A DNA stretch of 64,000 nt from Streptomyces novaecaesareae (lineage in GTDB: Bacteria > Actinomycetota > Actinomycetes > Streptomycetales > Streptomycetaceae). Shown in pieces: positions 1-8,289 of the stretch. The stretch covers positions 124,001 to 188,000 of the forward strand of contig NZ_JNWQ01000001.1 in the NCBI RefSeq assembly GCF_000716875.1, given 5' to 3'. The position numbers and the translations under genes are program-made. Within the stretch, counting starts at the first letter, position 1; each line of letters starts with the position of its first letter. The notes under the pieces are model-generated. The model was not told the origin of the DNA. It did not search any database and saw only the letters and a program-made list of their open reading frames with translations.

Positions 1-2
1 TC

Positions 3-1436
3 CAGTCCTGGGAGGCCGTCACCGCCCCCGGCGCCGAGCACCGGATCGCCTCGTACACCACGATGTCCGGCCCCAGCCTGGACCACATGGGGTTCTGGCT
101 GCGCCACCGGCTGCGCCGCCCCACCCCGCGCCACCTCAAGCAGCTGCTGCACCAGGGCCTGCACTCCTGGTACATCACCGCCTTCCACCTGCCCTACCTC
201 GGCCCCGGCGTCTGGCGCCTCGGCCTCGCCCGGGCCTGGCCGCGGGTGCTGCGCGACCTGGAGCACGTCACCCCGCGCGCCGACCACCCGCAGCGCAGCC
301 TGCGCCGCGACGCGATCCGCGGCATCGAGCTGTACCGGGCCAACTTCCGCCCCACCATGGGCAGTCCGCGCGAGCGGACGACCCTGGTGCCGGTCCAGCT
401 GATCACCCTCACCCGGGACCGCTACGTCGGCACCTACCTCTCCGACGGCCTGGAGCGCTGGGTGCCCGAGCTGACCCGCCGGACGCTGCACGCCGGCCAC
501 TGGTCGGCGCTGCTGGAGAAGGGGGCCACCGTGGCGGGCATGGTCCGCGAGTTCACCAGCCGCGTCGAGACTGCCCGTACCGAGACCGGGCACACCGGTG
601 AAACCGCAGCCGACCGCCCGGCCCTGGACGACGGCCGGCTGGTGGTCGTCACCGGCGGCGGCAGCGGCATCGGCCGGGCCACCGCGCTCGCCTTCGCCGA
701 GGAGGGCGCCAGGGTGGTGGTCTGCGACCTCGACCTCGCGGCCGCCGAGCGTACCGCCGAACTCGCCTCGCTGATCGGCCCGCCGGCGCACGCCTACCGG
801 GTGGACGTCTCCGACGGCGCCGCGGTGGACGGGTTCGCGCAGACCGTCGCCGCCGAGCACGGGGTGCCCGACGTGATCGTCAACAACGCGGGCATCGGCC
901 ACTCCGGGACGTTCCTGCAGACCACCGAGAAGGAGTGGCAGCGCGTCCTGGACGTCAACCTCTGGGGCGTGATCCACGGCTGCCGCGCCTTCGGCACCCT
1001 GATGGCCGACCGCGGCCAGGGCGGCCACATCGTCAACGTCTCCTCCGCCGCCGCCTACCTGCCGTCCAAGGCGCTCACCGCCTACGCCACCAGCAAGGCC
1101 GCGGTGTTCATGCTCTCCGACTGCCTGCGCGCCGAGTTCGTCGGCCACGGCATCGGCGTCTCCACCATCTGCCCCGGCATCGTCAACACCAACATCACCC
1201 GCACCTCCACCTTCTCCGCCACCAGCGCCGACGAGCAGGCCGCCAAGCAGGCCCGCGCCGCCAAGCTCTACGCCCGCCGCGGCTTCCCCCCGGAGAAGGT
1301 CGCCACCGCGATCGTCTCCGCCGTCCGCACCGGCAAGCCCGTCGTCCCCGTCACCCCCGAGGCCAAGGCCGCCCGCTTCCTCTCCCGCCTCAGCCCCGCC
1401 CTGCTCCGCCTCGCCGCCCGCCTCAACGTCACCTGA
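3..1436 (+). CDS. EphD-like alpha/beta-hydrolase and short-chain dehydrogenase fusion (5' end outside window)
   Basis: The reading frame is open to the left edge of the window, so the true start is upstream; 477 residues are visible. The first ~190 residues resemble the C-terminal half of an epoxide-hydrolase-type alpha/beta-hydrolase, whose nucleophile would lie upstream. From about residue 212 there is a complete short-chain dehydrogenase domain: glycine motif TGGGSGIGRA, NNAGIG, the serine region VNVSSAAAY and catalytic YATSK. The ending (DCLRAEFVGHGIGV, CPGIVNTNITRT) closely resembles mycobacterial EphD, a two-domain protein linked to lipid modification. Domain calls are by motif; the substrate is not known. 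The annotated ATG at 63 would be internal. The stop codon lies inside a short tandem duplication. Confidence 0.85.
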   Translation, partial: QSWEAVTAPGAEHRIASYTTMSGPSLDHMGFWLRHRLRRPTPRHLKQLLHQGLHSWYITAFHLPYLGPGVWRLGLARAWPRVLRDLEHVTPRADHPQRSLRRDAIRGIELYRANFRPTMGSPRERTTLVPVQLITLTRDRYVGTYLSDGLERWVPELTRRTLHAGHWSALLEKGATVAGMVREFTSRVETARTETGHTGETAADRPALDDGRLVVVTGGGSGIGRATALAFAEEGARVVVCDLDLAAAERTAELASLIGPPAHAYRVDVSDGAAVDGFAQTVAAEHGVPDVIVNNAGIGHSGTFLQTTEKEWQRVLDVNLWGVIHGCRAFGTLMADRGQGGHIVNVSSAAAYLPSKALTAYATSKAAVFMLSDCLRAEFVGHGIGVSTICPGIVNTNITRTSTFSATSADEQAAKQARAAKLYARRGFPPEKVATAIVSAVRTGKPVVPVTPEAKAARFLSRLSPALLRLAARLNVT

Positions 1437-1455
1437 TCCGGTGAACGTCACCTGA
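1425..1455 (+). repeat. tandem duplication spanning a stop codon
   Basis: AACGTCACCTGA occurs at 1425-1436 and again at 1444-1455 (period 19). The first copy encodes the C-terminal Asn-Val-Thr and stop of the upstream gene; the second is untranslated. It is one of several stop-spanning duplications in the window. Confidence 0.8.
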
Positions 1456-1549
1456 CCGGGCTACCGGGACCTGTGATATCAGCTAGGCATGCTCTTGATA
1501 TCGCAGGTCCCGCTCTGCTTGCCGGAGACCGGCCATGGGCGAGCAGCCG

Positions 1550-1843
1550 TTACCGGCTGAGCCGGGACAGCCCTTCGCGCAGCTCGTCGGCGTTCATGCA
1601 GATGTGCAGTTGGACGTCGGCGCCGAGCTGGAGCCAGAACGGCTCGCAGGTGGTCACCACCGAGGACTCGTCCGGGACGTCGAGGACGAAGAGCATGGCC
1701 CGGCGGCCGTTGCGGGCGAAGAAGTATGCCGCCTCCGGCTTGAGTTGGCCCATGACCTGTTCCAGGGTCGGGCCGATCGAGCCGTCGGTGATGAGCTTGT
1801 TGGAGGTTTCGGTGTCGAGGGTGACTTCCAGCAGGGCGCGCAT
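1550..1843 (-). CDS. small protein of unknown function, probable dimeric alpha/beta-barrel fold
   Basis: The protein has 97 residues. The start is the ATG at 1843, preceded by a clear GGAAGGAGC ribosome site; longer upstream starts would read through the intergenic region shared with the divergent gene at 2015. No signal peptide or membrane segment is seen. Alternating short strands and helices (MRALLEVTLD, AYFFARNGRRAMLFVLDV, GADVQLHICM) suggest a small ferredoxin-like or dimeric alpha/beta-barrel protein of the DUF3303 sort, but this is inferred from pattern only. It is divergent from another small protein with a similar-looking fold, so the two may share a regulatory region. Confidence 0.75.
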   Translation of the reverse strand: MRALLEVTLDTETSNKLITDGSIGPTLEQVMGQLKPEAAYFFARNGRRAMLFVLDVPDESSVVTTCEPFWLQLGADVQLHICMNADELREGLSRLSR

Positions 1844-2014
1844 GGTCCCCGCTCCTTCCCCGGGCTCGGGGTGAGTCCGCAACTCCAGCGTCCCGCCGCC
1901 CCGGTGGCCATGCAACGCCACCCGCTCGGGGTCCGGTGAGTGGCAGGCCGCCGCGCCCCGGGCTGCACTGGTAACGCCATCGCCCGATGGAGACCAGTGG
2001 AGAGGAACCCCTTC

Positions 2015-2311
2015 ATGGCAATCGTCGTCGTCTTCGACCTTCCCGGTGTGACCCAGGACCAGTACGACTCGGTGATCAAGGTCCTGACCGGCAACGTATT
2101 CGGCTTCAACGTGCAGTCCGACCTGCCCGTCAGCGGGATCGTGTCGCACGTGGCCGGTCCGACGGCCACCGGCTGGCACGTGACGGACGTGTGGGAGTCC
2201 CGGGACGCCTTCAACCGCTTCGCGGAGGTGCTGACGCCGATCCTCCAGGACGTCGGCATCCCGACCGACCCCCCGCCGCAGATCTTCGAGGCCCACCGCG
2301 TGGTGTGCTGA
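2015..2311 (+). CDS. small antibiotic-biosynthesis-monooxygenase-like (ABM-fold) protein
   Basis: The protein has 98 residues. The ATG at 2015 is chosen because AGAGGAACC precedes it and the conserved-looking core begins there (MAIVVVFDLPGVTQDQYDSV). The order of segments, with GWHVTDVWESRDAFNRFAEVLTPIL and IFEAHRVV at the end, is typical of the dimeric alpha/beta-barrel family that includes antibiotic-biosynthesis monooxygenases and many orphan stress proteins. No cofactor residues can be assigned. It diverges from the gene at 1843 across 171 bases and converges on xdhC. Function unknown; fold assignment moderately sure. Confidence 0.8.
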   Translation: MAIVVVFDLPGVTQDQYDSVIKVLTGNVFGFNVQSDLPVSGIVSHVAGPTATGWHVTDVWESRDAFNRFAEVLTPILQDVGIPTDPPPQIFEAHRVVC

Positions 2312-2357
2312 CGCGCCGACGCGCTGATGTGGTGCCGCCGGTGCTGTGGTGAAGCGG

Positions 2358-3572
2358 TCACGCAGCGTGCGGTGAACGGCTCTCGGCAGGCTCCCCCGCA
2401 GCGGCGGACACGTCGCTGACGGGGACCTCGGTGACGGACACGTCGTGGTGGATCGGCCCGTCCCCGGCGCTCAGCGGCAGGCAGCTGCCGCCGCGCCGGT
2501 GGGCGATGATCTCGGCGGCGACCGAGACCGCCGTCTCCTCGGGGGTGCGGGAGCCCAGGTCGAGGCCGATGGGGGAGCGCAGCCGGGCCAGCTCGGTCTC
2601 GGTGAGTCCCGCGTCGCGCAGCTTGGCCTGGCGGTCCCGGTGGGTGCGGCGCGAGCCCATGGCGCCGACGTAGCCGACCGGCAGCCGCAGGGCGCGTTCC
2701 AGCAGCGGGATGTCGAACTTGGCGTCGTGGGTGAGCACGCAGAGCACGGTGCGTCCGTCGATCCGGTCGAGCTGGGAGTCCAGGTAGCGGTGCGGCCAGT
2801 CGACCACGACCTCGTCGGCCTCGGGGAAGCGGCGGGTGGTGGCGAAGACGGGCCGGGCGTCGCAGACGGTCACGTGGTAGCCGAGGAACGTGCCGATCCG
2901 CACCACCGCGGCCGCGAAGTCGATCGCCCCGAAGACCAGCATCCGCGGCGCGGGCACGTAGGACTCGACGAAGCAGGTGACGGTGCCCCGCTCGGGTTCG
3001 TCGCAGGGGCGCCCGTCCAGTCCGAGGACGAGCCGGCCGGTGCGTCCGGCGTCCAGCATCGCCCGGGCCTGCGCGACGATGGCCCGCTCCAGGCCGCCGA
3101 CCACCGAGGGGGTCGGCGAGAGCGCCCCGGTGTGCCCGTCGGCGGTGACGGACAGGGCGGCCCCGAGCAGCCCGCCGGGCCCGGCGATCACCCGGGCGAG
3201 CGCCACCGGCGTGCCGGCGGCGATGTGCGCGATCCCGGCGTCCAGCCCGGCGTCGGCCCCGGGCACGACCGGCTGGACGAAGACGTCGAGGATCCCGCCG
3301 CAGGTCAGCCCGACCGCGAAGGCGTCCTCGTCGCTGAACCCGAAGCGCTCCAGCACCGGCTCGCCGCTCTCGATGGCGGCCTGGCACAGCTCGTACACCG
3401 CGCCCTCGACGCACCCGCCGGAGACGCTGCCGACGGCCTCCCCGTCCGTGTCCACGGCCAGGGCCGCCCCGGGGTCGCGCGGAGCGCTGCCGGAGACGCC
3501 GACCACGGTGGCCACGGCGAAGGAACGCCCGGCCGCGTGCCAGGCCTGCAGCTGCTCGGCGATGTCCTGCAT
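2358..3572 (-). CDS. xdhC: XdhC/CoxI-family molybdenum cofactor chaperone
   Basis: The protein has 404 residues. XdhC proteins bind the molybdenum cofactor, help its sulfuration and deliver it to xanthine dehydrogenase. The N-terminal XdhC_CoxI domain is visible as VSGSAPRDPGAAL, SGGCVEGAVYE and the cysteine motif GLTCGG. A Rossmann-like C-terminal domain starts at RMLVFGAIDFAAA and includes VGYVGAMGSRRTHRDR. The tail is Ser/Pro/Ala rich. It lies 101 bases after the purine permease and on the same strand as the dehydrogenase subunits, which supports the role. A hairpin at 3611-3645 between permease and this gene suggests that it can be transcribed partly independently. Confidence 0.92.
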   Translation of the reverse strand: MQDIAEQLQAWHAAGRSFAVATVVGVSGSAPRDPGAALAVDTDGEAVGSVSGGCVEGAVYELCQAAIESGEPVLERFGFSDEDAFAVGLTCGGILDVFVQPVVPGADAGLDAGIAHIAAGTPVALARVIAGPGGLLGAALSVTADGHTGALSPTPSVVGGLERAIVAQARAMLDAGRTGRLVLGLDGRPCDEPERGTVTCFVESYVPAPRMLVFGAIDFAAAVVRIGTFLGYHVTVCDARPVFATTRRFPEADEVVVDWPHRYLDSQLDRIDGRTVLCVLTHDAKFDIPLLERALRLPVGYVGAMGSRRTHRDRQAKLRDAGLTETELARLRSPIGLDLGSRTPEETAVSVAAEIIAHRRGGSCLPLSAGDGPIHHDVSVTEVPVSDVSAAAGEPAESRSPHAA

Positions 3573-3610
3573 GGCGGTGGCTCCTTACACGGTTTCGACA
3601 GTAGCGGGGA

Positions 3611-3645
3611 CGCCGCCGTACGGGAAACGATCCCGTACGGCGGCG
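3611..3645 (-). terminator. 15-bp hairpin between purine permease and xdhC
   Basis: A perfect inverted repeat has arms CGCCGCCGTACGGGA (3611-3625) and its complement (3631-3645) with a 5-base loop. It sits just downstream of the permease stop on the minus strand. There is no T-run, as is common in actinomycetes, so it may terminate or attenuate transcription before xdhC. Confidence 0.65.
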
Positions 3646-3673
3646 GTGCTTCGGGAGGGTCGTGCGGGACCGG

Positions 3674-5155
3674 CTAGTGCACGCCGAGCCAGGACTTGAT
3701 CGGCGTGAGCGCGAAGTAGAGCACGAACACCCCGGTGAGGATCCACATCAGGACCCCGGGCTCGCGCCAGCGCCCGACCCCGGCCTTGATGACCGTGTAC
3801 GAGATGACGCCGGCCGCGACGCCCGCGGTGATGCTGTAGGTGAACGGCATCAGCACGCAGGTGAGGAAGGCCGGGATGGCCACCTCGCGGTCGGACCAGT
3901 CGATGTGCCGGGCCTGGCTCATCATCATCGAGCCGATCACGACCAGGGCGGCGGAGGCCACCTCGACCGGGACGATGCCGGCGATCGGCGAGAAGAACAG
4001 CATCAGCGCGAAGAGTCCGCCGGTGACGGTGGAGGCGAGCCCGGTGCGGGCGCCGTCGCCGACGCCGGTCGCGGACTCGACGAAGACGGTCTGGCCGGAG
4101 GCGCCCGCCAGGCCGCCGACCGCGCCGCCGGCGCCGTCGATGAACAGCGCCTTGGACAGCCCGGGCATCCGGCCCTGCTTGTCGGCCAGTCCGGCCTCGG
4201 TGCCGACGCCGATGATGGTGGCCATCGCGTCGAAGAAGCCGGCCAGGACGAGGGTGAACACCGCGACCGAGGCGCTGATCGCGCCCATGCCCCGGCCGCC
4301 GAAGGCGCCGAACAGGTCGACGTGGCCGAACAGGCTGAAGTCGGGTGCCGAGACCGGGCTGCCGGGCCACACCGGGACGGAGTTCTTCCAGGCGGCGGCG
4401 GGTACGTGGGCCACCTGGTTGACGATCACCGCGAGCACGGTGCCGCCGGCGATGCCGATCAGGATGGCGCCGCGGATGCCGCGGGCCATCAGGACGAAGA
4501 TCGCCAGCAGCGTGACGCAGAAGATCAGGACCGGCCAGCCGGCCAGTTCGCCGGTCGGGCCGAGCGACAGCGGGGTGGGGCCGCCGGTGTGCATGAAGCC
4601 GGCCTTGTAGAGGCCGATCACGGTGACGAAAAGGCCGATGCCGATGGTGATGGCGTGCTTGAGCGGCAGTGGGATGCCGTTCATGATCTTCTCGCGCAGT
4701 CCGGAGACGACCAGCAGCACGATCAGCAGGCCGTAGATCACGCACAGGCCCATGGCCTGGGCCCAGGTGGTGTGCGGGACGACGAGCGCGGAGACCGCTC
4801 CGGAGACCGAGAGGCCGGCGGCGAGGGCGAGCGGCACGTTGCCGACCACGCCCATCAGGATGGTGGTGACGGCGGCCGCCAGCGCGGTGGCGGTGGTCAG
4901 TGCGGCGTGGTCCAGCTTGACGCCGGTGACGTCCGCGCCGCTCAGGATGAGCGGGTTGAGCAGGATGATGTACGCCATCGCCATGAAGGTGGTGAGGCCA
5001 CCACGCAGTTCGTTGGCGAGCGTCGATCCCCGGGCCGAGATCTTGAAGTAGGCGTCCAGCGCGCTCGTCGGGCGTGGGGCCGTGGACGACGGGTGGGTGT
5101 CGTCCGCGGTGGGTCTGTCTTCGGTGGTGCCGGGCTCCGTGGGGATCCTGGGCAT
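3674..5155 (-). CDS. NCS2-family purine permease (AzgA-like)
   Basis: The protein has 493 residues and about 12-14 hydrophobic segments. It is probably a proton-coupled importer of hypoxanthine, guanine or adenine in the plasma membrane. The family call rests on length, the N-terminal ELRGGLTTFMAMAYIILLNP motif and the ESATGVGDGARTGLAS stretch typical of the AzgA/GhxP branch. The ATG at 5155 is preferred over the TTG at 5167 because GGGAG lies just before it. It sits between xdhC and the xanthine dehydrogenase subunits, consistent with uptake of purines for oxidation. Exact substrate not determinable. Confidence 0.92.
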   Translation of the reverse strand: MPRIPTEPGTTEDRPTADDTHPSSTAPRPTSALDAYFKISARGSTLANELRGGLTTFMAMAYIILLNPLILSGADVTGVKLDHAALTTATALAAAVTTILMGVVGNVPLALAAGLSVSGAVSALVVPHTTWAQAMGLCVIYGLLIVLLVVSGLREKIMNGIPLPLKHAITIGIGLFVTVIGLYKAGFMHTGGPTPLSLGPTGELAGWPVLIFCVTLLAIFVLMARGIRGAILIGIAGGTVLAVIVNQVAHVPAAAWKNSVPVWPGSPVSAPDFSLFGHVDLFGAFGGRGMGAISASVAVFTLVLAGFFDAMATIIGVGTEAGLADKQGRMPGLSKALFIDGAGGAVGGLAGASGQTVFVESATGVGDGARTGLASTVTGGLFALMLFFSPIAGIVPVEVASAALVVIGSMMMSQARHIDWSDREVAIPAFLTCVLMPFTYSITAGVAAGVISYTVIKAGVGRWREPGVLMWILTGVFVLYFALTPIKSWLGVH

Positions 5156-5364
5156 GTCCACTCCCAAGTGTCAAAGGGGGTTGGGGTGGGCGAGCCGACC
5201 TGACTACCGGCGCATGAGCGGCATAGGGGGACGTATCGACTCACTGTGGGGGCACTCGAACAAGGGCAGTGCCGGCGGTGCTCTGAGGGTGGTGCGCACC
5301 GCTGCTGACCCCGGCGTGGGCAGGGCAGCGGAAGTGTGGGGGCGTGTGGGGGCGTGTGGGGGTG

Positions 5365-5401
5365 CCCCGGGGCGGCGGGGAAGACGGTCGCCGCCCCGGG
5401 G
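5365..5401 (-). terminator. GC hairpin after the xanthine dehydrogenase operon
   Basis: Arms CCCCGGGGCGGCG (5365-5377) and CGCCGCCCCGGGG (5389-5401) form a 13-bp stem with an 11-base loop, just downstream of the large-subunit stop on the minus strand. It is followed, in the direction of transcription, by three tandem GTGTGGGGGC-type decamers at about 5334-5363. The rest of 5156-5440 is presumably the permease promoter region. Confidence 0.6.
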
Positions 5402-5419
5402 AAGCGCGAACTGCCTGGC

Positions 5420-5461
5420 TCAGCCGGGCTGTTCGGTGGTTCAGCCGGGCTGTTCGGTGGT
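5420..5461 (-). repeat. perfect 21-bp tandem duplication at the end of the large xanthine dehydrogenase gene
   Basis: The 21-base unit beginning TCAGCCGGGCTGTTCGG is present twice without any mismatch (5420-5440 and 5441-5461). The unit encodes Thr-Thr-Glu-Gln-Pro-Gly-stop on the minus strand, so the gene end and its stop codon are duplicated in frame. Confidence 0.9.
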
Positions 5462-7807
5462 CAGGTGCTCCGGCCGGACGGGGATCCGGTTGAGTGCGAG
5501 ACCGGTGGCGTTGCGGATGGCGGCCACGATGGACGGCGTCGCCGAGACGGTCGGCGCCTCGCCGACCCCGCGCAGCCCGTACGGCGCGTGGGGGTCGGGC
5601 AGTTCGAGGATCTCCACCGGGATCGGCGGGGTGTCCAGGATGGTGGGGATCAGGTAGTCGGTGAAGGAGGCGTTGCGGACCTTGCCGTCCCGGACGATGA
5701 TCTCCTCCATCACCGCCAGGCCGAGCGCCTGGGTGCAGCCGCCCTGGATCTGGCCGACCACGGAGAGCGGGTTGAGCGCCTTGCCGACGTCCTGGACTGC
5801 GGTGAGCTCGACCACCTTGACCAGGCCCAGCTCGACGTCCACGTCCACCACCGCGCGGTTGGCGCAGAAGGTGTACTGGACGTGGCCGAAGCCCTGGCCG
5901 GTCTCCTTGTCGAAGGCCTGGGTGGGCCGGTGGTGGTGCTCGCGGGTGAGGTCGATGGCCTCGTCGCCGAGCAGGTCCACCATCGGGACCAGCACGCCGG
6001 CGCTCTCCGAGACGACCTTGCCGCCGGCCAGCGTGATGTCCTTGTGGGTCCAGCCGTAGCGCCGGCGGCCCTTCTCGATCAGCTCCCGCCGGACGGCCTC
6101 GGCGGCCAGCTTCACCGCGCCGCCGGTCATGTACGTCTGCCGCGAGGCCGATGTCGAACCGGCCGACCCCACCTCGGTGTTGGCCGGGTGGATGGTGACC
6201 TGCTCGACGCCCAGCTCGGTGCGGGCGATCTGGGCGTGCACGGTGACGCCGCCCTGGCCGACCTCGGCCATCGCGGTGTGCACCATGGCGACCGGCTCGC
6301 CGCCGATCACCTCCAGCCGCACCCGGGCGGTGGAGTAGTCGTCGAAGCCCTCGGAGAAGCCGACGTTCTTGATGCCGACCGAGTAGCCGACGCCGCGCAC
6401 GATCCCCTCGCCGTGCGAGGTGTTGGACAGCGCGCCCGGCAGCTGGCGCACGTCCAGGTGCTCGGTGTCCAGCGGCGGCGGCAGCGGCATCTCCTTGGCC
6501 CGCCGCAGCAGTTCGGCCACCGGCGCGGGCGAGTCGATCTGCTGGCCGGTGGGCATGAAGTCGCCCTCCGACATCGCGTTGAGCTGCCGCAACTCGACCG
6601 GGTCCATGCCCAGTTCGACGGCCAGCTTGTCCATCTGCGACTCGTAGCCGAACGCGGCCTGCACCGCGCCGAAGCCGCGCATCGCCCCGCAGGACGGGTT
6701 GTTGCTGTAGAGCGCGATGGCGTGCATGGCGACGTTCGGGATCACGTACGGGCCGTGGCCGAGCGAGGCCGCGTTGCCGACGACGGCCGGCGAGGCGGAG
6801 GCGTAGGCGCCGCCGTCCAGCACGATCCGGCAGTCGGCGAAGACCAGCTTGCCGTCGCGGGTGGCGCCGTGCTCGTAGTGCATCTTCGCCGGGTGGCGGT
6901 GCACGTGGCCGTAGAAGGACTCGTCCCGGGAGTAGACGATCTTGACCGGCTTGCCGGTGTGCTGGGCCAGCAGGCAGGCGTGGATCTGCATCGAGATGTC
7001 CTCGCGGCCGCCGAAGGCCCCGCCGACGCCGGCCAGGGTCAGCCGGACCTTCTCCTCGGGCAGGTCGAGCACCGGAGCCATCTGCTCGCGGTCCACGTGC
7101 AGCCACTGGGTGGCGATGTAGAGGTCGATGCCGCCGTCCTCGGCGGGCACGGCGAGGCCGGACTCGGGGCCGAGGAAGGCCTGGTCCTGCATGCCGACCT
7201 CGTAGTCGCCGCTGACGATGACGTCCGCCAGCGCCCGCACCTCGTCCGTCACGCCGCGGCCGGAGACCAGCCTCTGCTCGTGGCAGATGTTGCCGTACGC
7301 GTGCGACTTGTACTCGTGCGGCTCGTGGACGTAGCCGTACGTCTCCGGGTCGAGGCACTGCTCCTCGGTGACGATCGGGGTGAGCACCTCGTACTCGACC
7401 GCGATCTTCTTCACCGCGCGGCGGGCCGTTTCCGGGTGGTCGGCGGCGACCAGCGCGATCGCCTCGCCGTGGTACCGGATCTTGTCGATGGCCAGGGCCG
7501 GCTGGTCCTGGATCTCCAGGCCGTAGTACTTCGAGCCGGGGATGTCCTCGTGCGTGAGCACCGCGTAGACGCCGGGCACCTTGAGCGCCTCGGAGATGTC
7601 CACCGAGAGGATGTTGGCGCGGGGGTGCGGCGAGCGCAGCGCCATACCCCACAGCATGTCCTCGTGCCACAGGTCCGAGGAGTAGGCGAACTCGCCCTTG
7701 ACCTTCAGGTTGCCGTCCGGGCGCAGCGGCGAGCCGCCGATGCCGTCCTTGGACGCCTGGTTGATGTTCTGCAGGTTCTTCTGGCCCTGGATGGTCCGAG
7801 TGCTCAT
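5441..7807 (-). CDS. xanthine dehydrogenase, molybdopterin-binding large subunit
   Basis: The protein has 788 residues. It is predicted to carry the molybdenum centre that hydroxylates hypoxanthine and xanthine to urate. The ATG at 7807 overlaps the stop of the iron-sulfur subunit by four bases (ATGA). The aldehyde oxidase/xanthine dehydrogenase a/b hammerhead domain is near residues 30-150, followed by the molybdopterin-binding region with GGAFGGREDI, AMRGFGAVQ and the catalytic GVGEAPTVSA near the end. The CO dehydrogenase active-site loop VAYRCS is absent. Context with XdhC, a purine permease and PucR favours xanthine over other substrates. Confidence 0.93.
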   Translation of the reverse strand: MSTRTIQGQKNLQNINQASKDGIGGSPLRPDGNLKVKGEFAYSSDLWHEDMLWGMALRSPHPRANILSVDISEALKVPGVYAVLTHEDIPGSKYYGLEIQDQPALAIDKIRYHGEAIALVAADHPETARRAVKKIAVEYEVLTPIVTEEQCLDPETYGYVHEPHEYKSHAYGNICHEQRLVSGRGVTDEVRALADVIVSGDYEVGMQDQAFLGPESGLAVPAEDGGIDLYIATQWLHVDREQMAPVLDLPEEKVRLTLAGVGGAFGGREDISMQIHACLLAQHTGKPVKIVYSRDESFYGHVHRHPAKMHYEHGATRDGKLVFADCRIVLDGGAYASASPAVVGNAASLGHGPYVIPNVAMHAIALYSNNPSCGAMRGFGAVQAAFGYESQMDKLAVELGMDPVELRQLNAMSEGDFMPTGQQIDSPAPVAELLRRAKEMPLPPPLDTEHLDVRQLPGALSNTSHGEGIVRGVGYSVGIKNVGFSEGFDDYSTARVRLEVIGGEPVAMVHTAMAEVGQGGVTVHAQIARTELGVEQVTIHPANTEVGSAGSTSASRQTYMTGGAVKLAAEAVRRELIEKGRRRYGWTHKDITLAGGKVVSESAGVLVPMVDLLGDEAIDLTREHHHRPTQAFDKETGQGFGHVQYTFCANRAVVDVDVELGLVKVVELTAVQDVGKALNPLSVVGQIQGGCTQALGLAVMEEIIVRDGKVRNASFTDYLIPTILDTPPIPVEILELPDPHAPYGLRGVGEAPTVSATPSIVAAIRNATGLALNRIPVRPEHLTTEQPG

Positions 7808-8289
7808 TCCGCAGCCTTCCCGGCGCACTTGCGGGCCGACGCCAGCCGCACCGCGTCCATGATCTTCTCGTAGCCGGTGCAGCGGCACAGGTTGCCGGAC
7901 AGCGCCTCGCGGATGTCGTTGTCGCTGGGCTGGGCGTCCTGCTCCAGCAGGGCGTCGGTCTGCACCAGCAGGCCGGGGGTGCAGAAGCCGCACTGGACGG
8001 CGCCGGCGTCGATGAACGCCTGCTGGACCAGGCCCAGCTCGCCGTCCTCCCCGCTCAGGCCCTCGACCGTACGGACCTCGCGGTCCTGCACCTGGCCGGC
8101 CGCGACCAGGCAGGAGCAGACCGGGACGCCGTCCAGGTAGACCGTGCAGGAACCGCATTCGCCCTGCTCACAGGCGTTCTTCGAACCCGGCAGGCCGACC
8201 CGCTCGCGCAGCACGTAGAGCAGGCTCTCGCCCTCCCACACGTCGTCGGCCTCGACCGGCTTGCCGTTGGCGGTGAAAGTGACCCTCAT
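7804..8289 (-). CDS. xanthine dehydrogenase, [2Fe-2S] small subunit
   Basis: The protein has 161 residues and carries two [2Fe-2S] clusters that pass electrons from molybdenum to FAD. Ligand motifs are complete: CEQGECGSCTVYLDG with a later Cys near residue 60 for the plant-ferredoxin-type cluster, then CGFCTPG and CRCTGYE for the second cluster. The start at 8289 overlaps the stop of the FAD subunit (ATGA), and the stop overlaps the large-subunit start. Length and motif order are normal for the family. Confidence 0.95.
   Translation of the reverse strand: MRVTFTANGKPVEADDVWEGESLLYVLRERVGLPGSKNACEQGECGSCTVYLDGVPVCSCLVAAGQVQDREVRTVEGLSGEDGELGLVQQAFIDAGAVQCGFCTPGLLVQTDALLEQDAQPSDNDIREALSGNLCRCTGYEKIMDAVRLASARKCAGKAAE

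Noticed and set aside
1940..2014. N-terminal extension of the small ABM-like gene to 1940
   Set aside because: The extra residues are not conserved-looking and the ATG at 2015 has the ribosome site.
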